From an uncultured Verrucomicrobiota bacterium (lineage in GTDB: Bacteria; Verrucomicrobiota; Kiritimatiellia; RFP12; UBA1067), in NCBI GenBank assembly GCA_946615275.1, contig CAMOHV010000109.1:1-5578 (forward strand): a stretch of 5,578 nucleotides of DNA. Direction: 5' to 3'. Under the pieces are notes generated by a model. That model was given only the letters and a program-made list of their open reading frames with translations. It did not search any database and was not told the origin of the DNA. Made by a program: the position numbers and the translations under genes. Shown here piece by piece: positions 1 through 5,578 of this stretch (its first letter is position 1; every line of letters begins with the position of its first letter).

Positions 1-2
1 TC

Positions 3-3000
3 GGCGGGACGTACGATTCCGTACAGATCAACTCCGGCGCGTCGGGCGGAGGCATCGTGAACCTCCTGAACCCGTTCTCCCTCTTCTCCGGCGCGCCCAC
101 GGTGGACTGCGGCACGCTCGCCGTGAAGGATCTGCGGCCGATCGGGCAGCCGTCGGCGCTCGGGCGCGGCGCGCCCGGCGACGCGATCACCGTGAAGGAC
201 GGCACGTTCCGCTACGAGGGCGCGCCCGGGGAGACCGACCGCGGGCTCGTGGTCTCTCCGACGGGGGAGAAGAAGGCGTCGGTGCTGGACGTGGCCGACG
301 GCACGTCGCTCAGGATCACGGGCGACATCGAGGTGGAGCGCGGCGTGATGGTGAAGCGCGGCGGCGGCACGCTCATCCTGGCGCCCCAGACCGTGGGGGC
401 GTCCAACCAGCTCGCCATGGCTGACTTCGAGGTGTCGGGGATCGCCTCGTTCAACGCGAACGGCGACGCGCCTGCAAAGGGCTTCGGCAACTTCACGATC
501 TACGACGGGCGCGTGGTGATCGACACGCCGGACACCTCCACCAACTACTTTCGCCTTGCCTCCGCCTCCGGCAGCGCTTACGTCGGCATCCGCTCCACGA
601 CCACAGGCCCCGAGACGGAGGCGCACATGGAGATCCGCGGCGGCGTGAACTACATGCCGCACAGCTTCATTGTTGGGTATAGCGCGGGCGACACCACGAC
701 GGCGGCGCAGACGCTCCACCATTCGCTCGACGTGTATGGCGGCGTGTTCGACAACAGTGCAAGCGGTTGTGCGCTCTATCTCGGCAACTCCGCGGGGAAG
801 GACAACAACAACTTCGTCTCGCACCTCAACATATACGGCGGCAACGTGAACACGTTCTACTTCCGCCCCGGGCAGACGTTCGGAAACGTCTCGCGCACAT
901 TCATCTCGGGCGGCACTTTGAAGTGCTACGGCGTCTACGGCGGGCAGTACGGCGACGGGCCCAAGACGTGGGACGACCCCGATGCGCAGTACGTTCCGGA
1001 CATCGACATACACGTATGCTCCAACGGCACGATGCATGTGACCAGCTCCACGTTCTACCTTGCCCGCGACAGCCTGGTGAACCAGACGGTGCGGGTGACG
1101 GACGGCGGCCTGCTTCGCTTCTCCGGGTTCTGCAACGCCGCTACCGCGTCCGTGGCGCCGGCGATGCGCACCACTCTGCTCGTGGACGGGGGGCGCCTTC
1201 TCACGAATGAGAGGAACGGCAGCTTTCTTCCGGGGGTGACGACGAAGATAGGAGAGAAGGGCCTCCGCTGGGAGAACTACTACACATATACTGTGAACGG
1301 GCCGGTAGTCCCGGCAGACGGCGTTTCCGCGGACGGCGGAATGGAGCTCTACGGCTCGGGCACGTTCAAGTTCTTCGGCGGGACTTCGTTCACGGGGCCT
1401 GTCGTGGTCAAGGACAACTGCGCGCTCACCGTCTCAAACCTCTTCTCCGCGTCGTCCGTGACGATGGCGGACGGCGCGATCTCCATGGCGCGGACCGGTG
1501 CCACGATCAAGCACCTCAAGCACGCCGGCGGCACCGGCAGGTTTGACTTTGGGATGTACTCCGACGTTGTGCCGAAGCTGACGCTTCTCGCCTGGGACGT
1601 GCCGGAGATCGTGAGGATAAAGCTCGGCAATATCCCGCCGGCAGGCACATACGAGCTCATCGACTATCCGGCATCGGCCGGCTTGACGGCGGACCGCGTC
1701 GTCATCGACGGCACGTACACGGCGGGGACAGACTGCGCGTTCTCCGTGACGACGTCGGGTGCCACATCGACGCTCGTCCTCACGGTGACGAAACCGGGAA
1801 CTGTCTCCGGCACGGCGTATGCATGGGGCGCGACGGCCGGCGGCGAATGGGCGACGGGCGGCAACTGGTCGGGCGGCTCCGCGCCAGGCTCGGACACTCT
1901 TGCCGACCTAACATTCGGCGCGACGCCGTCCTCTGAGCCGATCACGCTCACGCTCGACGCGTCTGCCAAGGCGTCTTCTCTTGCCTTCCCCGCCGCCGGC
2001 GGCTACAGGATAGCAGGATCTGGTTCGCTGGCCCTCGGCAAGAACAATGCGAAGGTCACGATCACGGGCGCCGGCGCCTCCACGAACAAGATAGAAGTGC
2101 CTGTGACGGTGGCGGGGCCGATCGAGTTCGACATCCCGAAGAAGGGTCGCCTTGAGTTCGCGTCCGTCTCGGGCGTGGCGGATCTCACGATGAACTGCTC
2201 CACGCGCGACGGAGGCAATGGCTTTGGCGGCACGGTGACGATCGGCAGCCTCGCCGGGTTCAAGGGCGCGCTTGACTTCCATTCCGGCCTTCTCTCCGTG
2301 GGGTCGATCCCTGCTGGCCTGAGCAGGCTGCGCGTGGGGTACGGCGAGTTCCGCTACACGGGATCGGAGGATGCGACGATCGCCAGCCCCGTGACACTGT
2401 CGTCCGACATGTATGCCGAGGCCAGAATCGGCGTGGTCGATCCCGACGCCACGCTCACGATCGCCGGCACGGTCGCGCAGGGTGCGGGCGGGTTCTGCAA
2501 GCTCGGTCAGGGCACTTTGGCCCTTGCGGGGGCGCACGACTACTCCTTCGGACTCAATACGGCATACTACGGCGATCCGCCGGCGACCAACCCCATGGGC
2601 TGGGACAACGTGAAGAACGAGTGGATATGGGAGGCGAACGGCCGCATGCCAACGTACAGCAGCTGCATGGTGGCTGGCGGCAGGCTTGTGTGGGGCGGGG
2701 CACCCGGCCAGACGGTCAAGATAGGCTCGTATGGGCTCATGGTGGGCGGTATCAGCACGGCCGAGCCGGGGAAGGAATACGACGCGGAGCTGGACATCGT
2801 TGGCGGCGAGACGACGGTGAACTCCACGATCACGGTTTCGCTGAACCACGGCAACAGCGGATATTCAACAGCGTCCAAGCCGCGACTTTCCGCCACGCTC
2901 AACGTCTCCGGCGGAACGCTGACGGCTAAGAATCTCTACTTGGCGCTTGAAGACAAGGCGGTCTCCACGGCAGATGCGTACTATGTGCAGACTGGCGGAG

Positions 3001-5576
3001 ACGTGAATGTCACGACGAAGACGATCATCGGCTACAAGGGCGCAAACTGCACATCGTCGTTCACTCTTTCCGGCGGCACCTATCGTACCGGTACGCTCGA
3101 TCTGGGTGAATCCGCGCCTGCACCCTGCGCCACCGTCACGCTCTCCGGAGGACTGCTTGACGTTCCAGGAGGGATCTTTTTCCGCGAGGGCACGAACACG
3201 TTGCGTGTTCTTGAGGGGGCGACGCTCAGGGCGGGTGCGCTTGCCGCCGAGAGCAATTACGCCACGAAGGAGAATTCCATTCTGTTTGACGGCGGCACAT
3301 TTGTCGCGACGCTGCAGGGAGGCCAAATTGGATACCTGAACAGAATAAAGAACGTGGCCGTGGGAGCGAAGGGCGTGACTTTCGACGTGACTGAGCTGAC
3401 GAACAAGTATTTCGGAGTCATTGTCCCGATTTCCGCCGCTGAAGGTGTCGTTGCAGACGGCGGCATCACGGTGACGGGCGCTGTGCGCAATATTGGCGCG
3501 GTGGCTTTCTCTGGTGATGCGCGGCAGCAGTTCAACGGCGGGGTCACGGTTGGGCGGAACGGAAACGTCCGCACATACGGCGCTGCGCTTACCAACATCG
3601 CGGTGCGGGTGAAGGACGGGGGCGTTTTCGGCCCGCAGTGGACTTCGACGTCCTCTCCTGCGTGCGTCGCTTCGCTCGCGATGGGCGAAACGGCTGACGA
3701 CAGAACGACGCTTCTTGTGCATACCGCCCTGCCCAACCACGGGTCGAACATCTACCCTGGCAAGATATTCGCGCGTGACTCCTTCTCGTTGAACGGCACG
3801 GTGGAGGTTGCGTTCTCGAACGATGGACAGGATGCCCTCGTCGCGCCGTCTGGCACGTTCACCATCCTGATCGCGCCCAAGAACTCGATAGACGCGAGCA
3901 AGTTCACGGTATCAGCGGAAGGCCCAGCGCTTGCCGGAACGTTCGCGGTGTCGTCCTACAACGCCGACTACGACATGCTCACCGCAACTCTTATGGCTCC
4001 GGCACCTGTCGATAATGTGTGGACCGCCGCCGGATCCGGTTCGTGGCTGGTTCCCGGCAACTGGTCCGCCGCGCCTAGCGATTCAGGAGTCGATACTATC
4101 GTGTTCCCCTCGACGCTGGCGGCGGACGCAGCGGTCGCCATGGGCGGCGACCGCGTGGTGGGATCCATCGTGCAGAGCTCCGAGGCGGAGGTCTCGCTCG
4201 CGGGCGGGACGCTTGAGTTCGCGAGCGCCGCGCCGTCCGTCTCGACCGTGTCGAACGGCGTCCTTGAGCTGCCGGCCGTTTCGTCTTCCGCTGTGGTGTC
4301 GGTGAATCCGTCGGCCAACTCCGGCAAGGTGGTGCTTGGCGAGGCGCAGGGCGAGGCGTCGTTCGCGATCAAGGGCGGAACGCTTGAAAGTACGGTTTCG
4401 AATCTAGGGACAGGGCCGATAACCGCCGACAACGGCACTTTGTCCATCAAGGGCGATGGCATCGTGGATGTGCCCGTGACCGCTTCGGGGAACGGCATGA
4501 TCCTGCGCACCGATGGCGATGCGTTCTTCACAGATGACGTGACTGTGCAAGGCACGTTCGTCAAGTCCGGCCCTGGCACAGCTTATTTCTGTGGCTCGGG
4601 GAACGTGAAACTTGGAACGGCGATACGAGACACGCCGTCCATCGGCAACGCGAAAACGGCGCTTACGGAGCTCCCGTCCAACGGCGATCTGCCCATGAAC
4701 TCGCTTCCCGGTTCCGTCATCCTTTCCGCCGGCAAGATAGTGACTGGAGTCAACCCTTCGCAGTATATCACCATAGACAAGCATTTCTACTTCGGGTCGA
4801 GCATATTCGAACTTGACGCGAATGGCGATATCGTCCCAGCGGAGCTGGAGATACTCGGCGGCACGTTCTACTGCAACAACGACATGTACATCGGGCGCAA
4901 CGCCGGAATGTACGAATACAGGTATCCAGCCCTCCGGAACAAGCGGCGCGACTTCACGTTCACGCTCTGGGACGGGACGTTCTCGTGCGGCGGCCTTTAC
5001 ACGCAGCATAGTGCCATCGGCGCAGACTACTACAAGGGCAACGTCACGATAAACATCCATGGCGGATCTTTCACGAGCCGCGGCAGCTATGTCTGTATCG
5101 GATACCATTTCAACGCCGCGAACACAAACATCGTGAACATATACGGCGGCGAGATGAAGTTCACCACGGGCACCTGGAGCACCGGCCCCGTGAACGGCAA
5201 CTTCAACCTGAACCTCTACGGCGGCACGTTCTCGACGAAGCTTCCGCTATACTGCAGCGGCAATGACGGTGGGCGCACGATCAACTACAACTTCGCTGGC
5301 GGCACACTCACGATGCCGTGTCTTTACCGTAAAAACTCCAGCGGCGTGGAGAACCTTCTCTGGGACGGAGGCGTGTACAAGCCGACGTCGAACGACTGTG
5401 CGATTGTGGGGACGCACAAGACGTGGACGAAGAACGAGTGCCGTGCGGGCGGCGCGAAGTTCGACCTCTCTGGCATCACGGCCGCCAACGCCACCTTCAC
5501 ATGCGACCAGGCGTTCACGCACCAGGCGGGGCTTGAGGGCGAGGACGGCGGCGTGGAGATGCTCGGCGGCGGAACG
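3..5576 (+). CDS. Giant secreted/surface beta-helix repeat protein, PATR-like (internal fragment, open at both ends)
   Basis: One frame runs 1858 codons with no stop, checked line by line; it continues past both window edges, so neither start nor stop is visible. The first in-frame ATG is at 348, but module A landmarks already lie upstream of it (Gly-Thr-Phe-Arg-Tyr at 201-215), so that ATG is not the start. The protein is rich in Gly, Thr, Ser, Val and Asn, with recurrent 'hydrophobic-x-hydrophobic-x-Gly-Gly' strands, the signature of right-handed beta-helix passengers. Three segments resemble the autotransporter-associated beta-strand repeat (K-x-G-x-G-T), and two Trp-rich module caps resemble those of giant PVC-group surface proteins. 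No catalytic motif, RTX nonapeptide, LPXTG or long hydrophobic membrane segment is visible. Export, presumably by a signal peptide outside the window, is inferred. Substrate and role are unknown; adhesion or cell-envelope structure is a family-level guess. The coding call is very secure, the family call moderately so, and the function unassigned. Confidence 0.95.
297..386 (+). other. PATR-like beta-strand segment, module A
   Basis: Residues 99-128 run from an Asp-Gly-Thr-Ser-Leu strand to Val-Lys118-Arg-Gly-Gly-Gly-Thr-Leu-Ile-Leu. The Lys-x-Gly-x-Gly-Thr-Leu core resembles the autotransporter-associated beta-strand repeat, whose usual core is K-x-G-x-G-T-L-x-L-x-G. The usual trailing Asn-x-Tyr-x-Gly part is not recognisable. 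The assignment rests on this core and on the two equivalent segments 715 and 1403 residues further on. Confidence 0.55.
618..1196 (+). repeat. Beta-helix GG-rung ladder, module A
   Basis: Hydrophobic-x-hydrophobic-x-Gly-Gly rungs have their first Gly at residues 213, 246, 279, 303, 368 and 396. The first four are spaced 33, 33 and 24; the 303-368 gap could hold one or two degenerate rungs. Typical cores are Glu-Ile-Arg-Gly-Gly, Asp-Val-Tyr-Gly-Gly and Asn-Ile-Tyr-Gly-Gly, each followed by a strand and often by a Leu/Val-Gly turn rich in Asn, Ser and Gly. Alternating inward hydrophobics with a Gly-Gly turn suit a parallel beta-helix. Confidence 0.6.
1644..1802 (+). other. Exit cap of module A (Gly-Thr-Tyr motif)
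   Basis: Residues 548-600 begin Ala-Gly-Thr-Tyr-Glu-Leu-Ile-Asp-Tyr and end in a Ser/Thr-rich Val-Leu-Thr-Val strand just before the next Trp-rich cap. A G-T-Y-x-L-I strand followed by a short final strand is a usual domain end in PVC-group repeat proteins of this type (family knowledge). The equivalent in module B starts 736 residues later. Confidence 0.55.
1821..1919 (+). other. Trp-rich entry cap of module B (W-x7-W-x5-W)
   Basis: Residues 607-639 hold Ala-Trp608, Gly-Glu-Trp616, Gly-Asn621-Trp622, then Ala-Pro628, Asp631 and Phe638. From established knowledge, this W...W...NW...P...D...F arrangement commonly opens domains in giant autotransporter-associated beta-strand repeat proteins of Verrucomicrobiota and Planctomycetota. 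It follows the exit cap of module A directly, so it marks the junction. I infer that it forms the first folded turns of each beta-helix. The spacing is identical to the copy in module C. Confidence 0.7.
2445..2552 (+). other. PATR-like beta-strand segment, module B
   Basis: Residues 815-850 form the best PATR match of the three. An Asp-Ala-Thr-Leu-Thr-Ile strand leads to Gly-Gly-Phe-Cys-Lys833-Leu-Gly-Gln-Gly-Thr-Leu-Ala-Leu-Ala-Gly, then Ala-His-Asp-Tyr and Phe-Gly. That keeps the family's order K-x-G-x-G-T-L-x-L-x-G followed by an aromatic and Gly. From known family behaviour, such repeats stack as turns of a beta-helix in passenger domains. Confidence 0.65.
2781..3311 (+). repeat. Beta-helix GG-rung ladder, module B
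   Basis: Rungs start their Gly pair at residues 934, 970, 998, 1024, 1049, 1072 (degenerate, Glu-Gly-Ala) and 1097. From 998 on the spacing is 26, 25, 23 and 25 residues, the most regular run in the window and close to one turn of a three-sided beta-helix. Cores include Asp-Ile-Val-Gly-Gly, Asn-Val-Ser-Gly-Gly and two copies of Thr-Leu-Ser-Gly-Gly. No calcium-binding nonapeptide accompanies them. Confidence 0.62.
3852..4007 (+). other. Exit cap of module B (Gly-Thr-Phe motif)
   Basis: Residues 1284-1335 start Ser-Gly-Thr-Phe-Thr-Ile-Leu-Ile and finish with an Asp-Met-Leu-Thr-Ala-Thr-Leu strand immediately before the Trp-rich cap of module C. It matches the module A cap in position and hydrophobic pattern rather than in close identity. 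Together with the following cap it fixes the B/C boundary. Confidence 0.55.
4017..4109 (+). other. Trp-rich entry cap of module C (W-x7-W-x5-W)
   Basis: Residues 1339-1369 contain Val-Trp1340, Ser-Trp1348, Gly-Asn1353-Trp1354, then a Pro-Ser-Asp-Ser-Gly-Val-Asp turn leading to Thr-Ile-Val-Phe1368. The three Trp sit at +8 and +6 from one another, exactly as in module B, and the two caps are 732 residues apart. The residues between the anchors are poorly conserved, which fits structural selection on the Trp/Asn positions after an old duplication. Confidence 0.7.
4512..4601 (+). other. PATR-like beta-strand segment, module C
   Basis: Residues 1504-1533 read Asp-Gly-Asp-Ala-Phe-Phe, then Gly-Thr-Phe-Val-Lys1521-Ser-Gly-Pro-Gly-Thr-Ala-Tyr-Phe-Cys-Gly. 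The K-x-G-x-G-T core is intact, but the usual Leu after Thr is Ala and a Cys takes the place of a small residue before the final Gly. It lies 688 residues after the module B copy, in the same position relative to the Asn-Gly-x-x-Pro anchor. Confidence 0.55.
4839..5387 (+). repeat. Beta-helix GG-rung ladder, module C, cysteine-rich
   Basis: Seven rungs have the Gly pair (or Asp-Gly) at residues 1619, 1657, 1687, 1715, 1740, 1766 and 1789, with spacing falling from 38 to 23-28. Cores include Glu-Ile-Leu-Gly-Gly, Asn-Ile-His-Gly-Gly, Asn-Ile-Tyr-Gly-Gly and Asn-Leu-Tyr-Gly-Gly. Cysteines at 1624, 1662, 1698, 1751 and 1773 lie 5-11 residues after the rung Gly, with further ones at 1799, 1813 and 1834. 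The loop at 1641-1650 carries an Arg/Lys-rich patch (Arg-Asn-Lys-Arg-Arg), the most basic short stretch of this ladder. Confidence 0.62.
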
Positions 5577-5578
5577 CT

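Larger units (their letters stand above)
3..1802 (+). repeat. Super-module A (N-terminally incomplete), residues 1-600
   Basis: This is the first of three tandem copies of a large protein repeat; its entry cap lies upstream of the window. Landmarks in order: Gly-Thr-Phe-Arg-Tyr strand (residues 67-71), PATR-like segment with Lys118, Asn-Gly-Asp-Ala-Pro anchor at 153-157, Gly-Arg-Val-Val at 169-172, GG rungs at 213, 246, 279, 303, 368 and 396, an Ala-Asp-Gly-Gly strand with GG at 445-446, and the Gly-Thr-Tyr exit cap from 548. The matching landmarks in module B lie about 708-736 residues later. The first 400 bases are the most GC-rich of the window (by hand count 49 of 60 bases at 121-180). 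The module limits are my inference, set just before the Trp-rich cap of module B. Confidence 0.75.
1803..4007 (+). repeat. Super-module B (complete), residues 601-1335
   Basis: This is the only complete copy, about 735 residues. It starts with the Trp-rich cap (Trp608, Trp616, Asn621-Trp622) and continues with beta-strands, a Gly-Glu-Phe-Arg-Tyr strand (781-785) matching module A, a PATR-like segment with Lys833, an Asn-Gly-Arg-Met-Pro anchor at 879-883, Gly-Arg-Leu-Val at 893-896, GG rungs at 934, 970, 998, 1024, 1049 and 1097 with a degenerate Glu-Gly rung at 1072, an Ala-Asp-Gly-Gly strand near 1148-1154, and a Gly-Thr-Phe exit cap from 1284. It is the best reference for the repeat unit. 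The stretch around 3150-3450 is less GC-rich than the window start, about 53% over 3241-3300. Confidence 0.78.
4008..5576 (+). repeat. Super-module C (C-terminally incomplete), residues 1336-1858
   Basis: This third copy is cut off by the window end before its exit cap. It opens with the Trp-rich cap (Trp1340, Trp1348, Asn1353-Trp1354), spaced exactly as in module B. Then come a PATR-like segment with Lys1521, an Asn-Gly-Asp-Leu-Pro anchor at 1560-1564, Gly-Lys-Ile-Val at 1577-1580, the longest ladder of the window (rungs at 1619, 1657, 1687, 1715, 1740, 1766 and 1789), and a Glu-Asp-Gly-Gly strand near 1847-1850 that matches the Ala-Asp-Gly-Gly strands of A and B. From that phase I infer roughly 100 more residues to its exit cap and at least one further domain downstream. 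Nine cysteines fall in this module. Confidence 0.75.

Noticed and set aside
348..350. ATG as possible start of the gene
   Set aside because: It is the first in-frame ATG, but the frame upstream is open and carries module A sequence matching module B (the Phe-Arg-Tyr strand), and no signal peptide follows it.
767..1210. Plus-strand 147-codon frame in another phase
   Set aside because: Very Arg/His/Gln-rich translation with no domain, wholly inside the module A ladder in a shifted frame.
1890..1919. RTX-like calcium-binding repeats, suggested by Gly/Asp-rich turns
   Set aside because: No Gly-Gly-x-Gly-x-Asp nonapeptide is found here or elsewhere; the Asp-containing turn is part of the Trp-rich cap.
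1908..2849. Minus-strand open frame of 313 codons
   Set aside because: It is antisense to the continuous + frame and rich in Arg, His and Ala as expected from reading a GC-rich gene backwards. No recognisable domain; it also covers the conserved PATR-like segment of module B on the other strand.
2865..3740. Minus-strand open frame of 291 codons
   Set aside because: Same shadow pattern: Arg/Ser/His-rich, no family resemblance, lying entirely over the most regular GG-rung ladder of the + frame.
4404..5108. Minus-strand open frame of 234 codons, and the overlapping 203-codon one at 3968-4579
   Set aside because: Two antisense frames overlap each other and the + frame. Their openness follows from the scarcity of A/T-rich stop codons in antisense to G/C-ending codons; no motif supports either.
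1..5578. CRISPR array, transposon ends, tRNA/rRNA, promoter or terminator
   Set aside because: The GG-rung repeats are protein-level and degenerate in DNA; there are no regular identical direct repeats with spacers, no obvious inverted terminal repeats and no non-coding gap, since every base is covered by the one open frame.

Overview
The window lies wholly inside one very large protein-coding gene on the + strand. The frame whose codons begin at 3, 6, 9 and so on reads from base 3 to base 5576 without a stop: 1858 codons, open at both ends. Start, stop, promoter, signal peptide and any C-terminal anchor or translocator all lie outside. I see no intergenic DNA, RNA gene, mobile element or CRISPR array. 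Residue n of the visible fragment is encoded at bases 3n to 3n+2; this numbering is used throughout.

The product looks like a giant secreted or surface beta-helix protein of the broad 'autotransporter-associated beta-strand repeat' type (PATR-like; Pfam PF12951 / TIGR02601 is the family I have in mind, recognised by eye only). It is rich in Gly, Thr, Ser, Val and Asn, and carries many short 'hydrophobic-x-hydrophobic-x-Gly-Gly' rungs. No catalytic motif is visible. Such proteins are abundant in the PVC group (Verrucomicrobiota, Kiritimatiellota, Lentisphaerota, Planctomycetota). With GC near 60% and strong G/C preference at third codon positions, a gut or environmental Kiritimatiellota/Verrucomicrobiota member is my best guess, at low to moderate confidence.

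Layout: three tandem super-modules of about 690-735 residues. Module A (bases 3-1802) has lost its beginning to the window edge, module B (1803-4007) is complete, and module C (4008-5576) runs off the end. Each module repeats the same order of landmarks: (1) an entry cap with W-x7-W-x5-W ending in Asn-Trp; (2) short beta-strands; (3) a PATR-like K-x-G-x-G-T segment; (4) an Asn-Gly-x-x-Pro anchor followed by Gly-[Arg/Lys]-hydrophobic-Val; (5) a ladder of GG rungs about 23-38 residues apart; (6) an acidic-Asp-Gly-Gly strand; (7) an exit cap beginning Gly-Thr-[Tyr/Phe]. The modules are strongly diverged in sequence but keep order and spacing, pointing to old internal duplication of a 2.1-2.2 kb unit.

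The most notable points are this three-fold super-repeat, the regular 25-residue ladder within it, and a concentration of cysteines in the ladder of module C, which is unusual for a beta-helix passenger. The function of the protein (adhesion, surface layer, polysaccharide contact) cannot be read from this fragment.
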